DNA of 33,725 nucleotides from Mycobacterium intermedium (GTDB taxonomy: Bacteria; Actinomycetota; Actinomycetes; Mycobacteriales; Mycobacteriaceae). The DNA lies in the NCBI RefSeq assembly GCF_002086275.1, contig NZ_MVHT01000077.1, forward strand, positions 1 through 33,725. The letters are read 5' to 3'. Positions within the stretch are counted from its first letter, which is position 1. Each line of letters opens with the position of its first letter. The notes beneath the pieces are model-generated. The model did no database searches. It had not been told where the DNA came from and worked only from the letters and a program-made list of their open reading frames with translations. The position numbers and the translations under genes were made by a program. Positions 6,777-15,004 of this stretch are shown piece by piece.

Positions 6777-8664
6777 GCTTTGCTGCCGCGTCGCCCGCCG
6801 GTAGCAGCACCGACTCCCACTTCTGCTTGCTGGACAGCACGGGCAGCGCGTCCCGGTACGTCTTGCGCATCTCGTCGAATCGACGCAACAGCTGGCGCTG
6901 GCGACGCAGCGACGCGAACAACAACGAGAACATCTTGGCCCGGTCACGCTGCCGGTAGACCACCCCGCACCCGTCGGCGGTGGTGACGGTCACGCCGTCG
7001 ACGGTGCACAGCCGGAACCACCGCGCGTCCTGCGTCGGCACGTTGTACTCGGGACGCTCGTGGGCGGCCGGGTCGGCGGCCTTGAGGTTGTGCAGGATCC
7101 CCCGGGCCAGCCGGTAGCCGATCGACACCGGATTCACCGGCGGCTTCATCTCTCTCACCCGGTTCGATGGTGGCGGCAGCTCGGTCGCCGCCGGCAGCAC
7201 TACCGCGTCGGGGTACTCCTTGCGCAGTCGATGCACCTCGGGCAACCCGGATTCCAGGATGGAGAAGATGTGCTCCGGTCCGGCCAGGAAGTCGTCGATG
7301 GCCCGGTTCTGAATCGCCACCGTCGAATATTCAAGGCAGGCAAGGTGTTTCAGGGTCGCCTTGAGGTGGCTGCGGACCAGGCCGCGGACGTCGCCGTCCC
7401 AGTGCATCGCCGCGACCACCAGCCGGTTGCGCAGGTGGAAGTAGGCCTGCCAGTCGATGGCGTCGTCCTTGTCGCTCCAGGCCATGTGCCAGATCGCCGC
7501 GCCGGGCAGCGTGGCGGTGGGGTAGCCGTGTTCGGCGGCCCGCAGCCCGTAGTCGGCGTCGTCCCACTTGATGAACAGCGGCAGCGGCTGGCCCAGCTCC
7601 TCGGCCACCTGGCGCGGGATCATGCACGTCCACCAGCCGTTGTAGTCGACGTCGATGCGGCGGTGCAGGAGTTTGCTCTTCTCGTCTTTGTCGTTGAGCG
7701 GATATTCAGCGAAGTCGTGGTCGTATTCGGCGTGCGGCGCCGCGGTCCACATGAAGTTGGACCGGTCCACGACCTCGCCCATGATGTGCAGGTGTGACGG
7801 CTCCTGCAGGTTGAGCATCTGGCCGCCCACCAGCATCGGGGTCTTGGCGAACCGACTCAGCGCGAGCACCCGCAGGATCGAGTCCGGCTCGATGCGGATG
7901 TCGTCGTCCATGAACAGGATCTGTTGGCAGTCGGTGTTTTTCAGCGCTTCGTACATGACCCGGCTGTAGCCGCCGGAGCCACCCAGGTTGGGTTGGTCGT
8001 GGATGGAGAGCCGGTTGCCCAGCCGCGCGGCCGCCACTGGGAAGTCCGGGTGGTCGCGCACCTTGCGGGTGCCCTGGTCGGGCACGATCACCGCGCCGAT
8101 CACCTCGTCCACCAACGGGTCGTCGGTGAGCGCGAGCAGCGCGTTGGCGCAGTCCGCGGGCCGGTTGAACGTCGGGATGCCGACGGCGACATTGGCCTGC
8201 CCCGGCGCCGGGATGGGGGCGTACCAGCCGCCGCTGTGCAGGGTGACGTCGGTGTCGGTGGTGATGTCGAACCAGATCCAGCCGCCGTCTTCGAACGGCT
8301 TCAACGGCACCTCGACCTCGACCGTCGCGGGCGCGTCTGTGCCATCAAAGCTGCGGCCCCCGATGGAAATTCGCGCCCCGGTGGCCTTGGTCCGGTAGAG
8401 ATCCACCCGGCCGGAGCCGGACAGTTCGACGCGCAGCACCACGGACTCGCAGATCGACCAGCGGCGCCAATAGCTGGCCGGGAACGCGTTGAAGTACGTC
8501 GCGAACGAAACTTCGGATTCCCTGCCGATCTCCAACGACGTGCGACTGGTGGCGTGCGCCCGCCGCGCGTTGGTGGTCGACTCCTCCAGATACAGCTTGC
8601 GTACGTCGAGGGGTTCGCCGGGCCGCGGCAGGATTATTCGGGAGAGCAGGCTTACGGCAGTCAT
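6769..8664 (-). CDS. glfT2: Galactofuranosyltransferase GlfT2 (Rv3808c orthologue)
   Basis: The product is a 631-residue cytoplasmic, membrane-associated GT-A enzyme. It polymerises the galactan chain with alternating beta-1,5 and beta-1,6 galactofuranose from UDP-Galf. An N-terminal beta-rich domain (about 1-150) is followed by the GT-A core with NVAVGIPTFNRPADC. The metal-binding DDD sits at residues 253-255 (FMDDDIRIEP). The catalytic WDDADYGLRAAEHGY and the later WHMAWSDKDD histidine motif follow, then a helical C-terminal domain. The M. tuberculosis enzyme has 637 residues. The ATG at 8664 shares one base with the glf stop (TGATG). The gene order glf-glfT2 places donor synthesis next to donor use. 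Confidence 0.97.
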   Translation of the reverse strand: MTAVSLLSRIILPRPGEPLDVRKLYLEESTTNARRAHATSRTSLEIGRESEVSFATYFNAFPASYWRRWSICESVVLRVELSGSGRVDLYRTKATGARISIGGRSFDGTDAPATVEVEVPLKPFEDGGWIWFDITTDTDVTLHSGGWYAPIPAPGQANVAVGIPTFNRPADCANALLALTDDPLVDEVIGAVIVPDQGTRKVRDHPDFPVAAARLGNRLSIHDQPNLGGSGGYSRVMYEALKNTDCQQILFMDDDIRIEPDSILRVLALSRFAKTPMLVGGQMLNLQEPSHLHIMGEVVDRSNFMWTAAPHAEYDHDFAEYPLNDKDEKSKLLHRRIDVDYNGWWTCMIPRQVAEELGQPLPLFIKWDDADYGLRAAEHGYPTATLPGAAIWHMAWSDKDDAIDWQAYFHLRNRLVVAAMHWDGDVRGLVRSHLKATLKHLACLEYSTVAIQNRAIDDFLAGPEHIFSILESGLPEVHRLRKEYPDAVVLPAATELPPPSNRVREMKPPVNPVSIGYRLARGILHNLKAADPAAHERPEYNVPTQDARWFRLCTVDGVTVTTADGCGVVYRQRDRAKMFSLLFASLRRQRQLLRRFDEMRKTYRDALPVLSSKQKWESVLLPAGDAAAKHG

Positions 8665-9911
8665 CAGGAAGATTCTCCGGTCGGTGACGATGCAGGCCGC
8701 GCAGCGGCCTGAGGAGGAGGCGGCCCATCCGGCGCCGTTAGCGGCACGCCATCGCGCAGATGCGGCGCAAGGACGTTGTCGTACATGTTCAAGGCGCTGG
8801 CGATGGCCATGTGCATATCCAGGTATTGATATGTACCCAGACGGCCGCCGAACAGGACCTTTGCGGACGCCGTCTCGGCCTTGGCCCTGGCCCGATATGC
8901 GGCCAGCAGCGCACGGTCGCCTTCGGTGTTGATCGGATAGTAGGGCTCGTCGTCGTCGTTGGCGAAACGGGAGTACTCGCGCATGATGACCGTCTTGTCG
9001 GTCGGGTAGCTGCGCTCGGGGTGGAAGTGGCGGAACTCGTGGATGCGGGTGTAGGGCACGTCCAAGTCGTTGTAGTTCATCACCGGAGTGCCCTGAAAGT
9101 CCCCGGTCGGGAGCACTTCCAGTTCGAAGTCCAACGTGCGCCAGCCCAGCCGCCCCTCGGCGTAGTCGAAGTAGCGGTCCAACGGCCCGGTGTACACGAC
9201 GGGTGCGTCGGGGTTGGCGGCGCGCAGTTCGTCGCGAACCTCGAACCAGTCCGTGTTCAGCCGCACCTCGATGCGCTCGTCGGCGGCCATGTTCTCCAGC
9301 CAGGCGGTGTAGCCGTGGACCGGCAGGCCCTCGTAGGTGTCGTTGAAGTAGCGGTTGTCGAAGGTGTAGCGGACGGGCAGCCGGGTGATGTTGGCCGCCG
9401 GCAGTTCTTTGGGGTCGGTCTGCCACTGCTTGGCGGTGTAACCCTTGACGAACGCTTCGTAGAGCGGCCGCCCGATCAGCGAGATGGCCTTTTCTTCGAG
9501 GTTCTGCGCGTCGGCGGTCTCGATCTCAGCGGCCTGTTCGGCGATGAGCTTGCGCGCCTCGTCGGGGGAGAAGTATCGGCCGAAGAACTGCGAGACCAGC
9601 CCCAGGCCCATCGGGAACTGGTAGGCCTGCCCGTTGTGCATGGCGTAGACCCGGTGCTGGTACCCGGTGAACTCGGTGAACTGCCGCACGTAGTCCCACA
9701 CTCTCTTATTAGAGGTATGGAACAGGTGGGCGCCGTATTTGTGGACCTCGATGCCGGTTTGCGGCTCGGGTTCGGAATACGCGTTGCCACCGATGTGCGG
9801 TCGCCGCTCAACGACGAGCACACGCTTGCCGAGTTGGGTGGCAACGCGCTCGGCGACGGTCAGGCCGAAAAATCCGGAGCCGACGACATAGAGGTCAAAG
9901 CGAGCGGTCAT
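8664..9911 (-). CDS. glf: UDP-galactopyranose mutase (Rv3809c orthologue)
   Basis: The product is a 415-residue flavoenzyme that interconverts UDP-galactopyranose and UDP-galactofuranose, the galactan donor. The N-terminal FAD-binding motif is VVGSGFFGLTVAERVA, with the acidic end ERRPHIGGNAY. The family motifs YGAHLFHTSN, GRYFSPDEA and the active-site region KGYTAKQWQTDPKELPA are all present. The M. tuberculosis protein has about 399 residues; the extra length here is a Pro/Ala-rich C-terminal tail of roughly 25 residues (PDGPPPPQAAARPASS). It is the first gene of the leftward galactan operon and is divergent from erp. Confidence 0.97.
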   Translation of the reverse strand: MTARFDLYVVGSGFFGLTVAERVATQLGKRVLVVERRPHIGGNAYSEPEPQTGIEVHKYGAHLFHTSNKRVWDYVRQFTEFTGYQHRVYAMHNGQAYQFPMGLGLVSQFFGRYFSPDEARKLIAEQAAEIETADAQNLEEKAISLIGRPLYEAFVKGYTAKQWQTDPKELPAANITRLPVRYTFDNRYFNDTYEGLPVHGYTAWLENMAADERIEVRLNTDWFEVRDELRAANPDAPVVYTGPLDRYFDYAEGRLGWRTLDFELEVLPTGDFQGTPVMNYNDLDVPYTRIHEFRHFHPERSYPTDKTVIMREYSRFANDDDEPYYPINTEGDRALLAAYRARAKAETASAKVLFGGRLGTYQYLDMHMAIASALNMYDNVLAPHLRDGVPLTAPDGPPPPQAAARPASSPTGESS

Positions 9912-9920
9912 CGGTTGCCT

Positions 9921-9926
9921 AGGGTA
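9921..9926 (-). promoter_or_regulatory. Putative -10 of the glf operon
   Basis: On the minus strand TACCCT (TANNNT) lies nine bases before the glf ATG, so the transcript would start at or within two bases of the start codon. There is no clear -35. It lies in the 214-base divergent region shared with erp. Confidence 0.4.
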
Positions 9927-10125
9927 TCTGACCTTGCTGCCAAAACCCGCTTGCGGCGACGTCCCGCGCGAGGTTCATCACACGTCACGCTTATGAACCG
10001 CTCGCGTAGCGATTGCCTCACGATTCGATCTCGCCACTCTAGTCACAAGAATCTCACTCGTACCATCGATCCTGTGGGTTTGAGTTGACGCCACATCTGT
10101 AATTTCAAATGCTTAGGAGACTTTC

Positions 10126-11100
10126 GTGCCGAACCGACGCCGACGCAAGCTTTCGAAAGCCATGAGCGCGGTCGCAGCCCTGGCAGTCGCAAGTCCGTGT
10201 GCATACTTCCTCGTCTACGAAGCGACCGCGGCCAACAAGCCGGTGGAGCACCACGAGTTCAAGCAGGCCGCCAACATCGCTGACCTGCCGAACGAGCTGA
10301 TCGGGGCGCTCTCGCAGGGGCTGTCGCAGTTCGGCATCAACATTCCTCCCGTGCCCGCACTCGGCACGACCGGAACCACCGGACTGGGCACCACTCCCGG
10401 CCTGGGCACCAGCCCTGGCCTGGGTGTCAGCCCCGGCCTCGGCGCCACCCCCGGACTGGGGACGACCCCCGGACTGGGGACGACCCCCGGGCTCGCCAGC
10501 CCGGGCCTGACCAGCCCCGGCCTGCCCCCGACGGACCCGACCGGAGCGCTCGGGACGCCGGGCGCCACGCTGTCGCCGACGACGGGCCTGCCCACCACCG
10601 GCCTGCCCGCCGCGGGCGTGCCGGCCACCGGAGTCAACCCCGCGCTGACCAGCCCGGTCGGAATTGCCCCCGGTGCCGCCACCGGCGTCGGCGAGGTGCC
10701 CATCACCACTCCGGTCGGACTGGACCCCGGCGTCGACGGCACGTACCCGATCCTGGGCGACCCGTCATTGGGCGCCGGCACCGGCCTTTACCCGGTGACC
10801 CCCACCGGCACTGGTGGCGGCAGTAGCGGCGGCGGCGGACTCGTCAACGACGTCATGCAGTTGGCGAACCAGTTGGGCGCCACGCAGGCGATCGACCTGA
10901 TCAAGGGCCTGGTCATGCCGGCGATGATGCAGGGCATCCAGAACGCCGGCGGAGCCGCTCCGGCAGGCGCCGCACCGGCCATCCCCGGCGCGCCCGCACT
11001 GCCGGCGGTTCCCGGCGCACCCGCGGTACCCGGTGTCCCGGCCGCTGCGGCGGCGGTTCCCGCGGCTCCCGCCCCGACAGATCTCATCCCGGTCACCTAA
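10126..11100 (+). CDS. erp: Exported repetitive protein Erp/PirG (Rv3810 orthologue)
   Basis: The product is a 324-residue exported cell-surface protein needed in pathogenic mycobacteria for multiplication in the host (family knowledge). The GTG start at 10126 has AGGAG six bases upstream. The N-terminus has basic residues (NRRRRKLSK) and a hydrophobic core AVAALAVASPCAYFLV, forming the signal peptide. A conserved segment at about 38-75 follows (EFKQAANIADLPNELIG). The centre carries imperfect PGL repeats. The C-terminal third is Gly/Ala/Pro-rich with a conserved block GGGLVNDVMQLANQLGATQA. The M. tuberculosis protein has 284 residues, so the repeat and Pro/Ala parts are longer here. It reads divergently from glf. 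Confidence 0.95.
   Translation: MPNRRRRKLSKAMSAVAALAVASPCAYFLVYEATAANKPVEHHEFKQAANIADLPNELIGALSQGLSQFGINIPPVPALGTTGTTGLGTTPGLGTSPGLGVSPGLGATPGLGTTPGLGTTPGLASPGLTSPGLPPTDPTGALGTPGATLSPTTGLPTTGLPAAGVPATGVNPALTSPVGIAPGAATGVGEVPITTPVGLDPGVDGTYPILGDPSLGAGTGLYPVTPTGTGGGSSGGGGLVNDVMQLANQLGATQAIDLIKGLVMPAMMQGIQNAGGAAPAGAAPAIPGAPALPAVPGAPAVPGVPAAAAAVPAAPAPTDLIPVT
10381..10524 (+). repeat. In-frame PGL repeat array of erp
   Basis: About six 18-base units code GLG-[TVA]-[TS]-P (GLGTTP, GLGTSP, GLGVSP, GLGATP, GLGTTP, GLGTTP). These are followed by shorter GLASP and GLTSP units. Erp is known to vary between species mainly in this array. Confidence 0.9.
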
Positions 11101-11241
11101 CAACTCCAACGACCTGTCACCTGACGGCACCGCAGAAGTCACGCTCGGCCGCCCGCCCAGCACCTAATCCTCTGCGGTGTCGTCGACATGTTTCGTCCCA
11201 CTAATGCCGTGTCGTCTCATATGAAACATTAGGCACAGAAG

Positions 11242-11247
11242 TAACAT
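11242..11247 (+). promoter_or_regulatory. Putative -10 of the Rv3811-like gene, leaderless
   Basis: TAACAT lies six bases before the GTG at 11254. No Shine-Dalgarno is visible, so the message probably begins at the start codon. Confidence 0.45.
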
Positions 11248-11253
11248 CGCCTG

Positions 11254-12906
11254 GTGCTCTCCCGTAGCCGCGCACCGACGATGCTGCTCACCGCTGTCGC
11301 GACAACGGTGGTCATCGTCTCGGGGATGCTGCACAGCCCGCTCTTCGGGAGCAACCACGCGCGGCCGACGACGAACCAAGACACCAGGCTCAGCGAGCAG
11401 CCGCTGGTCGGGCTAGGTGGCGGCGAGACCGTCCGCGAACTCACCCAGGACACCCCGTTCTCCCTGGTCGCGCTCACCGGTGACCTGTCCGGCACTTCCA
11501 CCCGGGTGCGCGCGAAGCGCCCGGACGGCTCGTGGGGACCCTGGTACCAGGCCGAGTACGAGACCGCATCGCTCGAGGGCACGGGCGCCGACGGCGGCTC
11601 CGAGGGGCCCCGGGGCACCTCTCCGGTGTTCGTCGGTAGCACCACGACCGTGCAGATCGCGGTGACCCGACCGGCCGACGCTCCAGTGACCCAGGCACCG
11701 CCCGGGCCGTCCGCGCACGACTCCGCGCATGGCGGCCTCGGTTACCGTCCCGCCAGCAAGGAACAGCCCTTCGGGCAGAACCTTTCCGCCATCCTCATCA
11801 CCCCGCCGCCGCTGGCGCCGTCCGAAATCCACTGGACACCCCCCACCGGGGTGACCATGCCGGGCCAGGCGCCGCCGATCATCAGCCGAGCGGAATGGGG
11901 CGCCGACGAGTCACTGCGCTGCGGAACCCCGCAATACGACCCGGGAATACGCGCCGCCGTCGTGCACCACACCGCGGGCAGCAACGACTACTCGCCGCTG
12001 GAATCGGCCGGGATCGTCAAGGCGATTTACACGTATCACAGCAAGACGCTGGGCTGGTGCGACATCGCCTACAACGCGCTGGTCGACAAGTACGGCCAGG
12101 TGTTCGAGGGCAGCGCCGGCGGGCTGACCAAGGCGGTCGAGGCCTTCCACACCGGCGGCTTCAACCGCGACACCTGGGGTGTGGCGATGCTCGGCAATTT
12201 CGACGACATGCCACCCACGCCGGTCCAGCTGCGTGCCGTCGGCCGGCTGCTCGGCTGGCGGCTAGGTCTCAACGACATCGACCCCAAGGGCGAGGTGGAC
12301 CTGCAATCGGCGGGCAGTTCCTACACCGTGTTCCCGGCCGGTGCGGTGGCCAAGTTGCCGACGATCTTCTCGCACCGCGACGTCAGCAACACCCACTGTC
12401 CTGGCAATGCCGCCTACGGACTGATGGACGAGATCCGCGAAATCGCGGCGCATGTCAACGATCCGCCGCCAGAGCTGATCAAAGCGCTGGAGGGTGGCGC
12501 GATCTACCAGCACTGGCAGGAAATGGGCGGAATGAAGAGCTATCTGGGCCCGCCCACATCCCCGGAGGGCGACGCGGAGGGCGGCGCCGTGTTCGTGACC
12601 TTCGCCAAGGGCGCGATGTACTGGTCGCCGGCGACCGGCCCGCAACCCATCACCGGCGCGATCTATGACGCCTGGGCGTCGCTGGGCTACGAACGCGGCC
12701 CGCTCGGGTTGCCGACCGGCGCCGAGTTCCAGGAGCCGCTGTACATCGCCCAGAACTTCCAGCACGGGACGCTGAACTTCGAGCGGCTCACCGGCAACGT
12801 CTTCGCGGTCGTCGACGGGATCAGCACGCCGGTGGCCACCCAACCGCCCGCCGGTTCGACGGTGCCGGCCGAGCACTTCACGCCGCCGACGAATCCGGAA
12901 CCCTGA
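11254..12906 (+). CDS. csp: Secreted amidase_2/PGRP-domain protein with LGFP repeats (Rv3811 orthologue)
   Basis: The product is a 550-residue exported protein. A signal or anchor segment spans about residues 8-28 (PTMLLTAVATTVVIVSGML). A domain of unclear function (about 50-180) follows. Then comes an N-acetylmuramoyl-L-alanine amidase type 2 / PGRP domain at about 210-400. Zinc ligands are suggested by VVHHTAG, the distal SHRDVSNTHCPG histidine and cysteine, and a FHTGGFN segment. The C-terminus holds LGFP-type repeats (YLGPPTSPEG, LGLPTGAEFQ), which in actinobacteria tie enzymes to the cell envelope. A role in peptidoglycan stem-peptide cleavage is likely, but substrate and activity are inferred. 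The stop is only 32 bases before the decarboxylase-synthase fusion. Confidence 0.9.
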   Translation: MLSRSRAPTMLLTAVATTVVIVSGMLHSPLFGSNHARPTTNQDTRLSEQPLVGLGGGETVRELTQDTPFSLVALTGDLSGTSTRVRAKRPDGSWGPWYQAEYETASLEGTGADGGSEGPRGTSPVFVGSTTTVQIAVTRPADAPVTQAPPGPSAHDSAHGGLGYRPASKEQPFGQNLSAILITPPPLAPSEIHWTPPTGVTMPGQAPPIISRAEWGADESLRCGTPQYDPGIRAAVVHHTAGSNDYSPLESAGIVKAIYTYHSKTLGWCDIAYNALVDKYGQVFEGSAGGLTKAVEAFHTGGFNRDTWGVAMLGNFDDMPPTPVQLRAVGRLLGWRLGLNDIDPKGEVDLQSAGSSYTVFPAGAVAKLPTIFSHRDVSNTHCPGNAAYGLMDEIREIAAHVNDPPPELIKALEGGAIYQHWQEMGGMKSYLGPPTSPEGDAEGGAVFVTFAKGAMYWSPATGPQPITGAIYDAWASLGYERGPLGLPTGAEFQEPLYIAQNFQHGTLNFERLTGNVFAVVDGISTPVATQPPAGSTVPAEHFTPPTNPEP

Positions 12907-12925
12907 GTCAACTGGCCGCTGGCGC

Positions 12926-12931
12926 TAGTCT
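12926..12931 (+). promoter_or_regulatory. Putative -10 of the decarboxylase-synthase fusion, leaderless
   Basis: TAGTCT is followed by seven bases and then the GTG start (12939). The same TAGTCT-N7-GTG arrangement stands before serS. No Shine-Dalgarno is visible. Confidence 0.5.
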
Positions 12932-12938
12932 GCGTCGT

Positions 12939-14855
12939 GTGCCCGAGACGCCGTATCTGACGATCGACCTCGAGCGGGTGCGCGAGAACTTCGTCGCGTT
13001 GCAGGGCCTGTTGCCGCACGCACGGATCCGCTACGCGGTGAAGGCGAACCCCGCCCGGGAGGTCTTGTCGCTGCTCGCGGCCGAGGGCGCCGAGTTCGAC
13101 GTCGCCTCGCTCGGCGAGATCGACGCATGCGGTGCCGCCGGCATCGACGGCGGGCTGCTGACCTTTGGCAACACCATCAAGAAGGCGTCGGCGGTGCGGA
13201 TGGCATATGCCCGCGGGGTGCGGCGGTTCTCGTTCGACACCGCGGACGGCGCCGCCGCGCTGGCCGAGCACGCGCCCGGCGCGAGCGTGGAATGCCGTAT
13301 CGCACCGGCGTTTCCGTCGTCCGTCACGCCCTTCGGCCACAAGTTCGGCTGCGATCCCGGTGACGCCGCGGCGCTGCTGGAGGGCGCGCGAAGCCTGGGG
13401 CTGCGCCCCGAGGGCGTGTGCTTCCACGTCGGCTCCCAGCAGCTTGACCCGGCGGCGTGGGAGCTCGGAATACGTTGTGCAGCGGAGGTCTTCGATCAGG
13501 TGGGTGACCTCACCACGATCAACCTCGGCGGCGGATTCCCCGTTGCCTACGCGGATGCGGTGCCGGACCTGTCGGCCGTTGCCGACGCGATCGCTGCCGC
13601 GCTGGCGCGCCATTTTGGTGATGGCTTGCCACGCCTGGTGATCGAACCCGGCCGGGCAGTTGTCGGTTCGGCCGGGACGATCCATTCCGAGGTGGTCGGG
13701 GTGCGCTCCGGCACCGACGGGCGGCGTTGGGTATACCTCGACATCGGGCGCTACGGCGGGCTCGCCGAGACCGAGAACGAGTACATCCGATACCGGCTGC
13801 GCACCGACCGCGACGCCGATCCCGTTGCCGACGCCGTCGTTGCCGGCCCGACCTGCGACGGCGACGATGTGCTGTACCAACGCTATCCATTGCCGGTGAC
13901 GCTGCGGTCCGGCGACCGTGTTCAGATCGAGGCGGCCGGCGCGTACACGGCCAGCTACGCATCGACGGAGTTCAACGGATTCGCGCCGTTGCCAACGTAT
14001 TTCGGTGACACTGCGGCGCCAACGGCCCGAGAGATAGTGGAGCCGCTCGGGCGGGGCCTGACTCGCAATTGGCGCCTGTCCGAGGTGGTGTGCGAGGTGC
14101 GCACCGAGTTCCAGCATCTGGTGATCGGCCGGACCGAGCAGGGCATCGCGTTGTTCAGCGATGGCGAGCGGCAGAGCACCGAGTTCAGCCAGCTCGTCTA
14201 CCACGAAGCGCTGCTGGTGCCGGCGCTGCTGCTGGCGGACAAGCTGGAACGGGTGCTGGTGATCGGCTCCGGGGAAGGCGTGGTGAGTCAACTGGCGGTA
14301 GCCGCCGGAGCCACACACGTCGACCACGTCGACATCGATCGCGAAGCGGTTCGGCTCTGCGCGGAGCACCTGCCGTATGGCTACAGCGTCGACGAATTGC
14401 GAAGGGCGGAAAAAGGTCTCGGCCCGGTGTCGGTGCACTACCGCGACGGCTGGGACTTTGTGGATCGGTCCACCGTGTCGTACGACGTCGTCGTGGTCGA
14501 CCTGCCCGACGAGCGCAGCGAACCCGCCCAACACAACCGGCTTTACGACGTCGGGTTCCTGGAAAGGTGCCGCAAGATCGGCCAGGTGGTCGTCGGGCAG
14601 GCCGGGTGTCCGACGTTGTGGCGCAACGAGACGCTGCACCGGTCGTGGCGGCGATTTCACGAAACCTTCGACAACGTCGTCTATTTCGGTAGCGACGAGC
14701 ACGAGTGGGCGTTTCTGTCTGGAGTGTCCGGACCACTCGATGATCCCGTGGCGACCATGTCCGCCCGGTTGGCGACGCTTCCCTATCAGCCCCGCACCAT
14801 TGACGCCGCATCGCTGATCGCCTGCACCGTGCCGCCGAAGGCATTGCGCGGCTAG
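12939..14855 (+). CDS. Ornithine decarboxylase-spermidine synthase fusion protein
   Basis: One 638-residue chain joins two complete enzyme domains. Residues 1 to about 360 are a fold-III PLP group IV decarboxylase. It has Schiff-base lysine K35 in YAVKANP, H163 in FHVGSQ, glycine loop GGGFP at 197-201, E236-PGR, the intersubunit catalytic C306-D307 in GPTCDGDD, and a C-terminal YTASYASTEFNGF. These are ornithine-decarboxylase signatures rather than LysA. Residues about 370-638 are an aminopropyltransferase (SpeE). It has Y421-H422-EAL, an AdoMet-binding GSGEG at 443-447 (usually GGGDG), VDIDREAV, and catalytic D521 in YDVVVVDLPDE. Predicted reactions are ornithine to putrescine, then putrescine plus decarboxylated AdoMet to spermidine. 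No AdoMet decarboxylase is in the window. H37Rv has nothing here. Substrates are inferred; lysine/cadaverine or another amine acceptor is possible. Confidence 0.88.
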   Translation: MPETPYLTIDLERVRENFVALQGLLPHARIRYAVKANPAREVLSLLAAEGAEFDVASLGEIDACGAAGIDGGLLTFGNTIKKASAVRMAYARGVRRFSFDTADGAAALAEHAPGASVECRIAPAFPSSVTPFGHKFGCDPGDAAALLEGARSLGLRPEGVCFHVGSQQLDPAAWELGIRCAAEVFDQVGDLTTINLGGGFPVAYADAVPDLSAVADAIAAALARHFGDGLPRLVIEPGRAVVGSAGTIHSEVVGVRSGTDGRRWVYLDIGRYGGLAETENEYIRYRLRTDRDADPVADAVVAGPTCDGDDVLYQRYPLPVTLRSGDRVQIEAAGAYTASYASTEFNGFAPLPTYFGDTAAPTAREIVEPLGRGLTRNWRLSEVVCEVRTEFQHLVIGRTEQGIALFSDGERQSTEFSQLVYHEALLVPALLLADKLERVLVIGSGEGVVSQLAVAAGATHVDHVDIDREAVRLCAEHLPYGYSVDELRRAEKGLGPVSVHYRDGWDFVDRSTVSYDVVVVDLPDERSEPAQHNRLYDVGFLERCRKIGQVVVGQAGCPTLWRNETLHRSWRRFHETFDNVVYFGSDEHEWAFLSGVSGPLDDPVATMSARLATLPYQPRTIDAASLIACTVPPKALRG

Positions 14856-14991
14856 GAGCTCAGGGGTCTGGCACCCCGCCGCCACATTGACTCTGCGCCC
14901 AGGGCGACAAAGTGCGAGTAACCACCGCCCAAACCGCAGCATCAACGCGGGACAGGCACGATCGGCTATTCCCAGGACGCGGACCAGGCCC

Positions 14992-14997
14992 TAGCGT
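14992..14997 (+). promoter_or_regulatory. Putative -10 of the P450 gene, leaderless
   Basis: TAGCGT is followed by seven bases and the GTG at 15005, with no Shine-Dalgarno. This supports the shorter start for the P450. Confidence 0.4.
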
Positions 14998-15004
14998 TTT
15001 CGGC

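Noticed and set aside
12939..14855. The fusion as an artefact of a lost stop between two genes
   Set aside because: Both domains are complete, the linker is short and free of start or stop traces, and the second domain has no good internal start with a Shine-Dalgarno.
12687..14945. A 752-codon leftward open frame opposite the decarboxylase-synthase fusion
   Set aside because: The plus-strand frame contains all catalytic motifs of two enzymes. The minus-strand frame has none and overlaps the Rv3811-like gene as well.
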